Assembly (NCBI RefSeq): GCF_003633775.1
Contig: NZ_RBIN01000002.1
Span: forward strand, 372,001-436,000
DNA: 64,000 nt
Direction: 5' to 3'
DNA from: Kushneria sinocarnis
Lineage (GTDB): Bacteria; Pseudomonadota; Gammaproteobacteria; Pseudomonadales; Halomonadaceae
The notes under the pieces: generated by a model
The model's database searches: none
Seen by the model: only the letters and a program-made list of their open reading frames with translations
Told to the model about the DNA's origin: nothing
Shown here: in pieces, positions 40,833 to 51,545 of the stretch
How the letters are laid out: each line of letters starts with the position of its first letter
Numbering within the stretch: the stretch's first letter is position 1
Position numbers and translations under genes: made by a program

Positions 40833-41942
40833 TTGAGTTCCGTCAAAGGTGATCGCATCCGCTACGCCGTTGTCAGCGGCGGCGAAATTTCCCAGGGCGC
40901 CTTCATGCCGGGGGTGGCCAGCACCACCAACTCCGAGCTGGCCGCACTGGTCACCGGTGATTCGGAAAAGGCCCGGGTGCTCGGCGAGCGCTACGGCATT
41001 ACCACCTGTGGCTACGAGGACTACGAAGCGCTGCTGCACTCCGGCGATATCGATGCCGTCTATGTCGCCTCACCCAATTTCCGCCACCGTGAACATACCG
41101 TGCCGGCACTGCAGGCCGGCATTCATGTGCTGCTGGAAAAGCCGATGGCCACCAGCATCGAGGATTGCGAAGCGATGCTGGCAGCCGCCGAACAGGGCGG
41201 CGCCAAACTGATGATCGCGTACCGGCTGCACCACGAGCCCGGCACGCTGGACATGATCGAGCGACTGCGGCAGGGCGACATCGGCCAGCCACGCACCTTC
41301 AGCTCGCATTTCCTGCAGAATCTCAACCAGCGCAATCATCGTGCACTCAACGGCTACTGGGCCGGCCCGGTGCCCGACATGGGCACCTACCCGATCAATG
41401 CCGTGCGCCACCTGTTCGCCAGCGAACCCATCGAGGTCAGCGCCATGGCGGATAACACCCCGGGCCGCGACTACGACTGTCACGACACCTGGTCGGTGAC
41501 CATGCGGTTCCCGGAAGGCCGCATGGCGCAGTTCATCGTCGGCTACGCTGCTTCCGTCTTCAATCAGTTCTCGGTGGTCGGCACAAAGGGGCAGCTGCAG
41601 GCGTCGCCCTGCTACTTCTTCGGTCCGGGCGTGTCGATTACCCACTCGCTGACCCGGGACAACACCACCACCACCGTCGCCCCCGGCGCCGTGGAGCAGT
41701 TCGGCGGTCAGACCGATTACTTTTCGGACTGCATCCTCAATGATCGCGCTCCGGAAGCGGACGGCATCGAAGGACTGCGTGACGTGCGCATCCTGGCGGC
41801 CATCGAACGGGCCATGGAAACCGGGCAGCCGCAGTCGCTCGAACCGCTGGCCTATCGTGATCGCATTCGCAGCGATCAGGTGCGGCGACTGCCGCCGGCC
41901 ATTCCGCCACGGGTGGTCAGCGTGGAAACCATCAGCGGCTGA
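40833..41942 (+). CDS. Gfo/Idh/MocA family oxidoreductase
   Basis: The 369-residue protein starts at a TTG, chosen because GGAGG lies seven bases upstream. It has an N-terminal Rossmann domain (RYAVVSGGEISQGAFMPG), the family EKP motif in HVLLEKPMATS and a C-terminal alpha/beta domain with PVPDMGTYPINAVRHLF. These features indicate an NAD(P)-dependent sugar or polyol dehydrogenase or glucose-fructose oxidoreductase-like enzyme. The substrate cannot be told from sequence. It is a single gene between two terminator-like hairpin regions. Confidence 0.88.
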   Translation: MSSVKGDRIRYAVVSGGEISQGAFMPGVASTTNSELAALVTGDSEKARVLGERYGITTCGYEDYEALLHSGDIDAVYVASPNFRHREHTVPALQAGIHVLLEKPMATSIEDCEAMLAAAEQGGAKLMIAYRLHHEPGTLDMIERLRQGDIGQPRTFSSHFLQNLNQRNHRALNGYWAGPVPDMGTYPINAVRHLFASEPIEVSAMADNTPGRDYDCHDTWSVTMRFPEGRMAQFIVGYAASVFNQFSVVGTKGQLQASPCYFFGPGVSITHSLTRDNTTTTVAPGAVEQFGGQTDYFSDCILNDRAPEADGIEGLRDVRILAAIERAMETGQPQSLEPLAYRDRIRSDQVRRLPPAIPPRVVSVETISG

Positions 41943-41987
41943 CCGGCGCTGGTCACATAAGCATTCATTAACCTGACAGCCGCCTTA

Positions 41988-42015
41988 TTGGCAGTATCGA
42001 CTGCCAATCTATAAT
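41988..42015 (+). promoter_or_regulatory. Promoter with palindromic operator upstream of the usp gene
   Basis: TTGGCA (-35, 41988-41993) and TATAAT (-10, 42010-42015) are 16 bases apart. A perfect inverted repeat, TTGGCAG-TATCGA-CTGCCAA (41988-42007), covers the -35 and the spacer, where a dimeric repressor would block polymerase. The next gene is the universal stress protein at 42144, leaving a leader of about 120 bases. No regulator gene lies next to it. Confidence 0.6.
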
Positions 42016-42143
42016 GGGACGGGGGACGTAACCGGACGTGCCCCGTTGCGTAATGACATTCACAGGGAGCAGGCGCTACCCGGCTCGGGTCGACCCCGTG
42101 ATTGCGCCGCGTTCGCCCTCCCGACAACAACCACGGAGGACAC

Positions 42144-42572
42144 ATGTACAAGACCCTGCTGGTGCCCCTTGATGGCTCGGGCAATGCCAACAAGGCACTG
42201 GATGTAGCGGCGCAACTGGCCCGCCCAGGCGAGGGGGAGCTCTATCTGCTGCACATTCCCGAGCCCGGCAGTGCCTCGGGCACCCCGGCGGGTACCGGCC
42301 CGACCCACGCCTCCGGATGCACCGCCGAGAAGAGTGGCCGCACCATCATCGATAATGCGCTGGATGTGGTAGATCCACGTGATGTTCGCCACCACGTGCT
42401 GGTCATTGATGGCACGCCGGGTGAGATCATCGAGCGTGAAGCCATTCGTCTGGATGCGGATGCCATTGTCATGGGCCATCGGGGACTCACCCGAGGCACC
42501 GGCGAGAGCGGTGGCCACGTCTCCCGTGAGATCCTTGCACGTGCTGCCTGCCGCGTGATCACGGTCCGCTAG
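42144..42572 (+). CDS. Universal stress protein family (UspA-like)
   Basis: The 142-residue protein has the Usp fold: MYKTLLVPLDGSGNANKALD at the N-terminus and the ATP-binding signature DAIVMGHRGLTRGTGESGGHVSREIL near the C-terminus, with the G-2x-G-9x-G(S/T) pattern. GGAGGA is four to five bases from the ATG. Usp proteins help survival in starvation, oxidative or osmotic stress. A palindrome-overlapped promoter lies upstream, which suggests repression outside stress. A Cys within ASGCTAEKSG is not a family feature. Confidence 0.9.
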   Translation: MYKTLLVPLDGSGNANKALDVAAQLARPGEGELYLLHIPEPGSASGTPAGTGPTHASGCTAEKSGRTIIDNALDVVDPRDVRHHVLVIDGTPGEIIEREAIRLDADAIVMGHRGLTRGTGESGGHVSREILARAACRVITVR

Positions 42573-42578
42573 CGCCGG

Positions 42579-42671
42579 GCTGTCCGAAAAGCTGACGGGC
42601 ACGAGGCACTTTTTCGGACAGCATCCGGCCCGGCGAATGCCACCGGGACAGACCGCTGCTGCGGTCTGTCC
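42579..42671. repeat. Nested inverted repeats downstream of the usp gene
   Basis: Two perfect hairpins lie in tandem. The first has 12-bp arms GCTGTCCGAAAA/TTTTCGGACAGC (42579-42590 and 42611-42622). The second has 11-bp arms GGACAGACCGC/GCGGTCTGTCC around TGCT (42646-42671). The motif CTGTCC/GGACAG recurs five times, including at 42679-42686. They could terminate transcription or represent a short interspersed repeat. The stretch 42573-42820 holds no gene. Confidence 0.6.
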
Positions 42672-42820
42672 TGCCTTCCGGACAGCCCATGCCCGCTGCC
42701 CACCACAACATCCACTGGCAGCCCATGCTGGTTCAGGTGGCGCACGTTAACTACAGTCAGCTAAAGCCCCTGCCACGCAGGGCGGATCATGACCGACAGG
42801 GATGTTGAAAGGAGATTGTC

Positions 42821-43609
42821 ATGGCACAGCGTCGCAACCCATCATGCCCCCATTGCAGTGGCGGCGGACTCGGCGCCCTCGGACTGGGAGTGGCAGCCGG
42901 AGCCGCCGCCGCGCTCGGCACCCTGCTGGGGCGCCGCGCCCTGAGCATGGCGCGCAGCAGCAGCGGTCATCCGCTCAAGCATCGCGCGCTCGACATGGCT
43001 TCCGGCACGCTGCAGCGCAAGTATCCGCTGGAGGCGATGAACACCTACCTCAACGGCTTTCACATGTATGCCGATGACATGGGCCGTCAGGTCGAGGCCA
43101 GTCATTTCTGCATCCATCTCGAACCCGATCTGCATCAGTGCGTCATCTTCGACTCCAACCGGCCCGATGCCCGGCTCATCGGCATCGAATACATCATCAG
43201 CGCCGAGCGTTTCAGTCGGCTGCCCGAGGAAGAGAAGAAGCTCTGGCACAGCCACCATTACGAGATCAAGTCCGGCCAGCTGGTAGCCCCGGGCATCCCC
43301 GAGCTCGCCGAGCATGCCTACTTCGAGGATCTGATCACCACCTACGGCAAGACCTTTCACACCTGGCAGATCGACCGGCACGACTTCCCCTACGGCGCCC
43401 CCCAGCTGATGATGGCCTTTACCGGCGACGGCCAGGTGGATGAAGCACTGGTCGAGGCACGTGATCGCCGGCTGGGGGTTTCCACCTCGAAGCGCCGTCA
43501 GCATCGTGCCGACATCCCCACCCCTGCCGTCATGCAGGACGCCAACTTCTGGGAGAGCGGCCGCGCCCTGCAGACCCGGCTGGAGGAACAGGCGTTCCGG
43601 CGTCGCTGA
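42821..43609 (+). CDS. DUF1264 (oil-body-associated protein-like) protein
   Basis: The 262-residue protein starts after AAGGAG with six-base spacing. An N-terminal stretch with CPHC and an Ala/Gly-rich hydrophobic segment (residues 16-38) may be a membrane anchor or a twin-Cys signal. The rest is a DUF1264 domain: LNGFHMYADDMGRQVEASHFC, then CVIFDSNRPDARLIGIEYIIS, then KLWHSHHYEIKSGQLVAPG. Plant members are oil-body-associated proteins; the bacterial role is unknown. Conserved His residues could bind a metal. It is monocistronic, followed by a hairpin. Confidence 0.85.
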   Translation: MAQRRNPSCPHCSGGGLGALGLGVAAGAAAALGTLLGRRALSMARSSSGHPLKHRALDMASGTLQRKYPLEAMNTYLNGFHMYADDMGRQVEASHFCIHLEPDLHQCVIFDSNRPDARLIGIEYIISAERFSRLPEEEKKLWHSHHYEIKSGQLVAPGIPELAEHAYFEDLITTYGKTFHTWQIDRHDFPYGAPQLMMAFTGDGQVDEALVEARDRRLGVSTSKRRQHRADIPTPAVMQDANFWESGRALQTRLEEQAFRRR

Positions 43610-43636
43610 GCCCTGCCCATCGACCACACGCATCAA

Positions 43637-43656
43637 ACCCCGCTGCATGGCGGGGT
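43637..43656. terminator. Hairpin between convergent DUF1264 and DUF2158 genes
   Basis: The 7-bp stem ACCCCGC/GCGGGGT has a TGCATG loop. No long T run follows, so it is a weak terminator candidate, but it is placed between convergent genes. Confidence 0.45.
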
Positions 43657-43686
43657 CTGCATTATCCAGCCGAGGCGTTTGGAGCG

Positions 43687-43887
43687 TCAGAGGTTGATCG
43701 GCCCCTTCTGGCTGGCACCGGAATCCTGGATCGCCAGGGTCGCCAGCCGGAACCGGGCGTGCTGCAGGTTCTGATCCTTGTCGAACCAGACGCAGGTCAC
43801 GTCACGATCCTCCACGCTCTCGACCACCATGACCGGACCGCCCGATCGCAGCTTGACCATGTAGCCTTCGGCAATCTGTTCATTCAT
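43687..43887 (-). CDS. Small DUF2158 (YodC-like) protein
   Basis: The 66-residue protein starts at an ATG with GGGAG eight bases upstream. It has the family core GYMVKLRSGGPVMVVES, then VTCVWFDKDQNLQHARF, matching YodC/DUF2158 small beta-barrel proteins whose function is unknown. A longer upstream extension in the same frame has no such similarity. Confidence 0.85.
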   Translation of the reverse strand: MNEQIAEGYMVKLRSGGPVMVVESVEDRDVTCVWFDKDQNLQHARFRLATLAIQDSGASQKGPINL

Positions 43888-44115
43888 GTCCGTGACTCCC
43901 CGATTGATTGATCTGACCGGGAAGTATCGACGATGAGCAGGAAGTTCAAGGACCGGGCGTGGAAAAGCCGCTTTCCGCCGCCGGATCTTCAGCAACCCGG
44001 CCAGGCATGACACTGCTGTTTCGGCACAGCAGCCGGGCACACGAGAGCCGTTATCATGCGCAACTGCCCGGGTATCGCTTTTGCGCCCGGCCACTCATGC
44101 ACAAGGGCCTTCCCG

Positions 44116-44412
44116 ATGAAATTCAGCGATCTCGTTTCCTTTGACAGGTTTGTCTCTCCCACCCTGATCCGGATCGGCTACTGGATCGGCATTGCCATGA
44201 TCATCCTCTCCGGTCTTTCCGCTGCCATATCGGCAGTGGCCGGTTATGGCGGCAGCATCGGTACGGCCTTCATGATCGTGATGGGGACGCTGGTCACGCT
44301 GATCTTCTGGCGGGTATTCTGCGAACTCGCCTTTCTGCTGTTTGCCATTCATGATCGGCTCGGCGAACTGAAGCCGACCCGGGAGCGCGGGGACGAGGAC
44401 GGACACTCCTGA
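44116..44412 (+). CDS. DUF4282 small membrane protein
   Basis: The 98-residue product has two hydrophobic segments (residues 20-42 and 46-76) after MKFSDLVSFDRFVSPTLI and a charged tail. This matches DUF4282 proteins, which are small two-helix inner-membrane proteins of unknown function. The WRVFCELAFLLFAIHDRL segment is the typical end of the domain. The ribosome site (AAGG) is weak. It stands alone. Confidence 0.8.
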   Translation: MKFSDLVSFDRFVSPTLIRIGYWIGIAMIILSGLSAAISAVAGYGGSIGTAFMIVMGTLVTLIFWRVFCELAFLLFAIHDRLGELKPTRERGDEDGHS

Positions 44413-44432
44413 CGCTCATCCATCCGGCAACA

Positions 44433-44450
44433 TTTTCATTGCAATGAAAA
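44433..44450. promoter_or_regulatory. Perfect 18-base palindrome
   Basis: TTTTCATTGCAATGAAAA reads the same on both strands. It lies 20 bases after the DUF4282 gene. It resembles a dimeric regulator site, or a short terminator-like stem with A/T flanks on both sides. No regulator is assigned. Confidence 0.4.
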
Positions 44451-44657
44451 AACAGGGTGGCTCGCGCCATCCCCGGATGACCCGTGCCCCAGGGCAGCAA
44501 CGCGATCAAGACCCGGCTCCGGTAACAGGCCGCCCGCTTTCGGATGCCGCGACCCATCCATCCGGTGGCGGTCTGGCTTGCCGATGGCACCTGACCGGCG
44601 TCACAGGCATGAGCTCCGAGGCATCTTCCCCCTTTCTGCTGCAGGGGAAACCACGCA

Positions 44658-44728
44658 GGCGCCCCCCGGCTCAGCACAATCGCACTCATGACGTCCGGGG
44701 CACGGTTCAAGTCCTGCCGGCGCCACCA
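44658..44728 (+). pseudogene. Degenerate tRNA-like sequence, probably a CAT-anticodon tRNA remnant
   Basis: The 3' 25 bases (44704-44728) read like a tRNA 3' end: TTCAAGT T-loop, then CCTGC, then CGGCGCC, then A and CCA. The 5' end GGCGCC (44658-44663) pairs with the 3' GGCGCC (six of seven acceptor pairs), GGCTCAG resembles a D-arm, and CTCATGA resembles a CAT anticodon loop. But the D-loop is short, the anticodon stem does not pair and only two of five T-stem pairs hold. It is 71 bases against the usual 76-77. It looks like a broken tRNA-Met or tRNA-Ile2 copy, perhaps left by a mobile element. Confidence 0.45.
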
Positions 44729-45097
44729 CACGAGCATGCCCTTCCCCGCTTTTTCGCCCTGCACGGTTTTCACACCTTCCCCGTCCCCTGAGCAGCGAGT
44801 CCTGCGGTTCTCCGCCGCGGGCCCGGACAGCCTCATTCCTATTTGCTCATGTTATGCTTGCTGATGTTTTCCCGGAGCGTGTATCGCTCGAGGGATGCAG
44901 AAAGCCCACCTCCGTTGCGGCGATGATGGCATGCCCGGGAGGTGGCGCGCGGAAAGGGCGTACGCTCGTGAGTACGGCATCAGAAAGCGTGAGGATCAGC
45001 CGCTGGTGAGGCTCCGGCTGCACGGCGGCTGGAAGGCCCCGACCCTGCTCGGGGCGCGGCGGCACCCACCGCCTGTCTGGAACAAGGAGATGAAATC

Positions 45098-45949
<852 letters not shown>

Positions 45950-46554
45950 GCCGTGATCCGGTCGCCGGCGGCGACCGGACCCCCCTCCTGTACACCGGGC
46001 GATGGCCCTCCCCGTGTCCATTGCCCGGTATCGCGTGATCCGCGATGTAACAGCCATCATCCGCTACTGGAATGCATCGGATACAGCCTGCCTGATCCAT
46101 CCCGGCCCCTCGCCAGGGGTGGCAAGAGGCCCACCTGAGCAGGTCTTCGGTTTTACGCCCCCCACCAGCGGCAGTCGCCTTCTGCTGTGCCCCACATCCG
46201 GCGAAGTCAGGTAAAGCCAGCGTATGAGTGCGCTTATTCAACGACGGCGCCCCGACGGTTTTTCGCCGGATCACTTTTCCTGTCAGGCCGGTTTGACTTG
46301 CTCGTCGCCGATAATCCCGTTTCAAGCGCTGCATGCCTGGCTGCCAGACGTACTTCGAGCTCTCGGCGTTTCAGCAGCAGTCGCGGATGCGGATGACCGA
46401 GCAGGGCGAAACGCACAGGGGCGGGCACTTTCCGTGCTGCCATCGGCCGGCGCCATGACCGAAACCGCAGACAGACACTGACACCGGCGCACAAACGATC
46501 GCCGATTCGCAGGTACAGGAGGAAGGAGAAAAAGCCGTAAACCACTGATTCGAG
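45950..46554. other. Gene-free stretch between aldo/keto reductase and tRNA-Leu
   Basis: No frame on either strand looks real. One minus-strand frame runs through the tRNA and is an artefact. Next to the tRNA, CCACT-GATTCG-AGTGG (46541-46557) and a downstream minus-strand T run could terminate the tRNA transcript. Nothing else is recognised; it may be decayed sequence. Confidence 0.55.
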
Positions 46555-46642
46555 TGGTGCCGGTGGTCGGACTCGAACCGACACGGGGTATTAGCCCGGC
46601 GGATTTTGAATCCGCTGCGTCTACCAATTTCGCCACACCGGC
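46555..46642 (-). tRNA. tRNA-Leu (anticodon CAA)
   Basis: The minus strand folds as an 88-base class II tRNA including encoded CCA. The acceptor pairs GCCGGTG with CACCGGC, the anticodon arm GCGGA-TTCAAAA-TCCGC carries CAA, there is a long variable arm, and the T-arm is GTCGG-TTCGAGT-CCGAC. All stems pair. Confidence 0.97.
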
Positions 46643-46791
46643 ATTGGGGCGGGACGTATTATACGAGTACCAGCCGATGGGTCAATGCATCCGCCCCGGC
46701 TGGCCGCCCCGGTCTTTCCGCGCCATCCCGGCTTCGCTATCATGCGCGCACACCGAACCGGCCTTCGAATGTCAGAGCCCGCACCCTTTAC

Positions 46792-47832
46792 ATGCAGCGT
46801 ACCGATTTCCACTTCGATCTGCCCGATGAGCTGATTGCCCGCTATCCCAGCGAACAGCGCCGCGACTGTCGCCTGTTGTGCGTCGATGGTGCTGCCGGCA
46901 CGATCGAGCATCAGCAGTTTCCCGACCTGCTCGACCATCTTGATCCCGGCGATCTGGTGGTCTTCAACGACACCCGGGTCATACCGGCACGGCTGTTCGG
47001 CCACAAGGCCAGCGGCGGTCGGGTCGAGATGTTGCTGGAGCGCCCGCTGGATGCCCATCGCGGACTCGCTCACCTGCGCGCCAGCCGGGCACCGAAGCCG
47101 GGCACCGAACTGATCTTCGAGGGGGATATCCGCGCGGTCGTCGAGGAGCGTCGCGATACCCTGTTCGAGCTGCGCTTTCTCGGTGACACCCCGCTGGTCG
47201 AGCTGCTGGATACCCACGGTCACATGCCGCTGCCGCCCTATATCGAACGCGAGGATGAACTCGCCGATCGCGAGCGCTACCAGACCGTTTACGCCCGACG
47301 CGAGGGTGCGGTGGCCGCCCCGACCGCCGGCCTGCACTTCGATGAACCGCTGATGGCCGAAATGCGCGAGCGGGGCATCGAGCACGCCTTTGTCACCCTG
47401 CATGTCGGCGCCGGCACCTTTCAGCCGGTCCGGGTCGACAACATCCAGGAACACCACATGCACAGCGAGTGGGTCGAGGTCACGCCCGAGGTCTGTGATC
47501 AGGTGCGTGTTGCCCGTGCTCGTGGCAATCGGGTGGTGGCCGTCGGCACCACCAGCGTGCGCTGTCTCGAGAGCGCCTGTCAGCAGTCACCGGATGGCGA
47601 TATCGCCCCGCTGACCGGCGATACCGATATCTTCATCTACCCGGGCTACCGGTGGCGCTGTGTCGATGCGCTGGTGACCAACTTCCATCTGCCGGAGTCC
47701 ACCCTGCTGATGCTGGTCACGGCCTTCGCCGGCCTTGAACCGGTAATGCGCGCCTATCGCGAGGCAGTCGAACAGCGCTACCGCTTTTTCAGTTACGGCG
47801 ATGCCATGTTCCTGACCCGCAGACCGGCCTGA
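46792..47832 (+). CDS. queA: S-adenosylmethionine:tRNA ribosyltransferase-isomerase
   Basis: QueA converts preQ1 in tRNA to epoxyqueuosine by transferring the ribosyl part of AdoMet. The 346-residue length is standard. Conserved segments include [54 protein letters not shown] and [14 protein letters not shown]. The ATG at 46792 gives the family N-terminus MQRTDFHF, although no clear ribosome site precedes it. It is followed by tgt, the preceding step of the same pathway. Confidence 0.95.
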   Translation: MQRTDFHFDLPDELIARYPSEQRRDCRLLCVDGAAGTIEHQQFPDLLDHLDPGDLVVFNDTRVIPARLFGHKASGGRVEMLLERPLDAHRGLAHLRASRAPKPGTELIFEGDIRAVVEERRDTLFELRFLGDTPLVELLDTHGHMPLPPYIEREDELADRERYQTVYARREGAVAAPTAGLHFDEPLMAEMRERGIEHAFVTLHVGAGTFQPVRVDNIQEHHMHSEWVEVTPEVCDQVRVARARGNRVVAVGTTSVRCLESACQQSPDGDIAPLTGDTDIFIYPGYRWRCVDALVTNFHLPESTLLMLVTAFAGLEPVMRAYREAVEQRYRFFSYGDAMFLTRRPA

Positions 47833-47937
47833 GCTCGACCCGGCCCCGTTTTTACCGGATTGCCACGGGCGACCGGGTTTTCCGGCGGTACTGGCCTCAT
47901 TCGCCTTGTGCCGGCCCCTGCCCCATTATCGAGATGA

Positions 47938-49077
<1,140 letters not shown>

Positions 49078-49191
49078 AGACCACTTCGCTGCCGTGGCGA
49101 AGCCTTTCGTCACCGCGTTGACGCGTCGGCAGGGAGTGGCACGACGACCCGATCCTTCCGGTCATACAACAAGCCCTGAAGAGGAACATCC

Positions 49192-49533
49192 ATGTTCGAA
49201 TTCCTGATTCCCGCTGCGCATGCTGCAGGCGGGGGTGGTGCCGGCGGTGCCGGCGGTGGTGCAATCGCCCAGATCGTGATGCTGGTCGGCTTCGTGCTGA
49301 TCTTCTACTTCCTGCTGTGGCGGCCGCAATCCAAGCGCGCCAAGGCCCACAAGAAGCTGATGGCTGAACTTTCCGAAGGTAACGAGGTCCTTCTCAACGG
49401 AGGGCTGGCAGGTCGCATTACCAAGGTCGGCGAGGAATTCCTGACCATCGAGATTGCCAGCGGTACCGAGGTCAACGTTCAGAAGAACGCCGTGGCATCC
49501 GTGCTGCCCAAGGGGACCCTGAAGTCCATCTGA
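49192..49533 (+). CDS. yajC: Sec translocon accessory protein YajC
   Basis: The 113-residue single-pass inner-membrane protein has a Gly-rich N-terminus (AAGGGGAGGAGGG), a hydrophobic segment IVMLVGFVLIFYFLLWRPQ and a small cytoplasmic domain with GNEVLLNGGLAGRITKVG. YajC binds SecDF and SecYEG and also AcrB in E. coli. GAGGA precedes the ATG. It is followed by secD and secF in the same direction. Confidence 0.95.
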   Translation: MFEFLIPAAHAAGGGGAGGAGGGAIAQIVMLVGFVLIFYFLLWRPQSKRAKAHKKLMAELSEGNEVLLNGGLAGRITKVGEEFLTIEIASGTEVNVQKNAVASVLPKGTLKSI

Positions 49534-49683
49534 TTCCCGCAGGCGGCACCTTGCTTCCGTTCCGCACCTCACGGTGCGGAACGGCAACCATCACCCTGTC
49601 AGCAGGATGATCGGACTGGCCCGTGCCGGTAGTGTGCCGCCCCGAACTTCCCCGAAATACCAGCCAATCAGGACAGGGCCCCG

Positions 49684-51534
49684 ATGCTCAACCGCTATCC
49701 GCTCTGGAAGTATCTGCTGATACTCCTCGTGCTCGTCGTGGGCGTGCTCTACGCGTTGCCGAATCTCTACCCCGCCGATCCCGCCGTTCAGATCAGTGGT
49801 GCCAGCGGCTCCGACACCGTGACCGCCACAGACATGAAGCAGGCCCGCGCAGCACTGGATGATGCCGGTATCGGGGTTCAATCGAGCAGTCTGGACAACA
49901 ACACCGGACTGATCCGGCTCAGGGACGGCGACAAGCAGCTGCAGGCGCGTGATGTCATCTCCGACGCACTGGGACAGGACTTCGTGGCCGCCCTCAACCT
50001 GGCCGACTCCACCCCGGGCTGGCTGCGCGCCATCGGCGCCCAGCCGATGAAGCTCGGCCTCGACCTGCGCGGCGGCGTGCACTTCCTGCTGCAGGTCGAC
50101 ATGGATGCCGCCCTTCAGCAGCGCCTCGACGTCAATGCCAGCGCCATGCGCGAAACGCTGCGCAACGAGCGCATCCGTTATCGCGACAACCAGGTCGAGG
50201 ATCGCTCGATCCGATTCACCTTCGCCAGCGAGGAGGATCTGGAACAGGCCGAGCAGCTCTTTCGTCAGCAGTACGACAACTTCAACTTCGAGCAGTCGCA
50301 GCAGGGACGCGCGCAGACGCTGACGATGAGCCTGACCCAGCAGGCGGTCAGCGACATCCAGGATTACGCCGTCAACCAGAACCTCACCACGCTGCGCAAC
50401 CGTGTCAACGAGCTGGGGGTTTCCGAACCTCTGGTACAGCGTCAGGGGCCCAGCCGCATCGTGGTCGAGCTGCCCGGCATCCAGGACACGGCAGAAGCCA
50501 AGCGCGTGGTCGGTGCTACCGCCAATCTCGAATTCCGTCTTGAAGCCGCCGGCGACACCCCGGCCGAGGAGCAGGAGAGCTTCAGGTTCCGCAATGACTC
50601 CTCCCGCAGCGCCGCGCTGCAGAAGGATGTCATCATCACCGGTGACCGGGTCTCCAGCGCCAGCACCTCTTTTGACCAGAACGGCCGACCGCAGGTCAAC
50701 ATCAACCTCGATGGCGCCGGCGGTTCCAAGATGACCCGGATCAGCCGCGACAACATCGGCCGCAACATGGCGGTGCTCTATATCCAGCACAAGAGCCGTA
50801 CCCGCACGGTGATGGAGGATGGTGAGCAGGTCGAACAGCGCGATACCTATACCACGCGCCGAATCATCAGCCTGGCGACCATTCAGAGCACGCTGGGCAA
50901 TCAGTTCCGCATCACCGGGCTGGACTCCCCGACCGAGGCCCGCGAGCTGTCGCTGCTGCTGCGCTCCGGCTCGCTGGCGGCACCGATCTACTTTGCCCAA
51001 GAACGCACCATCGGCCCCAGCCTCGGCCAGCAGAACATCGATCGCGGTATCATGTCGGTGCTGGTGGGCGCTGCCCTGCTGCTGGTCTTCATGGTAATTC
51101 GCTACAAGGCCTTCGGGCTGATTGCCAATGCCGCCCTGACCATCAACCTGACCCTGCTGATCGCGGCGATGTCACTGCTCGGCGCTACCCTGACACTGCC
51201 GGGGATTGCCGGGATCGTCCTGACGCTGGGGATGGCGGTCGACGCCAACGTCCTGATCTACGAGCGCATCCGCGAGGAGCTGCGCGGCAGGGCCTCGGTA
51301 CAGCAGGCGATTCACAATGGTTATGATCGCGCCTTTACCTCGATCCTGGATGCCAACATCACCACCCTGCTGGTGGCCGTCATCCTGTTCTCGATCGGCA
51401 GCGGTCCGGTCAAGGGCTTTGCGGTGACCCTGTCGCTGGGGATCATCACTTCGGTATTCACCGGCGTCTTCGTCAGCCGCGCCATCACCAATCTGACCAT
51501 CGGCGGCAAGCCGTTGAAGAAACTCTGGATATGA
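49684..51534 (+). CDS. secD: Protein translocase subunit SecD
   Basis: With SecF, SecD uses the proton gradient to pull preproteins across the inner membrane. The 616-residue protein has an N-terminal helix (YPLWKYLLILLVLVVG), a large periplasmic part with LGLDLRGGVHFLLQVDMD, and six membrane segments including the DxNVLIYERIREEL loop. The length is normal for Pseudomonas-type SecD. It starts 150 bases after yajC and is followed at once by secF. Confidence 0.96.
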   Translation: MLNRYPLWKYLLILLVLVVGVLYALPNLYPADPAVQISGASGSDTVTATDMKQARAALDDAGIGVQSSSLDNNTGLIRLRDGDKQLQARDVISDALGQDFVAALNLADSTPGWLRAIGAQPMKLGLDLRGGVHFLLQVDMDAALQQRLDVNASAMRETLRNERIRYRDNQVEDRSIRFTFASEEDLEQAEQLFRQQYDNFNFEQSQQGRAQTLTMSLTQQAVSDIQDYAVNQNLTTLRNRVNELGVSEPLVQRQGPSRIVVELPGIQDTAEAKRVVGATANLEFRLEAAGDTPAEEQESFRFRNDSSRSAALQKDVIITGDRVSSASTSFDQNGRPQVNINLDGAGGSKMTRISRDNIGRNMAVLYIQHKSRTRTVMEDGEQVEQRDTYTTRRIISLATIQSTLGNQFRITGLDSPTEARELSLLLRSGSLAAPIYFAQERTIGPSLGQQNIDRGIMSVLVGAALLLVFMVIRYKAFGLIANAALTINLTLLIAAMSLLGATLTLPGIAGIVLTLGMAVDANVLIYERIREELRGRASVQQAIHNGYDRAFTSILDANITTLLVAVILFSIGSGPVKGFAVTLSLGIITSVFTGVFVSRAITNLTIGGKPLKKLWI

Positions 51535-51545
51535 GGACGCCCGGA

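Larger units (their letters stand above)
44413..45097. other. Gene-poor stretch with a tRNA-like remnant
   Basis: No reading frame here has family similarity or a good start. The stretch holds a palindrome at 44433-44450 and a degenerate tRNA-like sequence at 44658-44728, and it ends with the ribosome site AAGGAG of the aldo/keto reductase. Low-complexity frames on both strands look like shadows or decayed sequence. Confidence 0.6.

Noticed and set aside
44294-44836. Minus-strand 180-codon frame in the gene-poor stretch
   Set aside because: Its only notable motif (WRRQDLN) comes from reading the tRNA-like remnant backwards; the rest is low complexity.
46322-46636. Minus-strand frame [14 protein letters not shown] and plus-strand frame [17 protein letters not shown] over the tRNA
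   Set aside because: These are standard artefacts of translating a tRNA-Leu gene.
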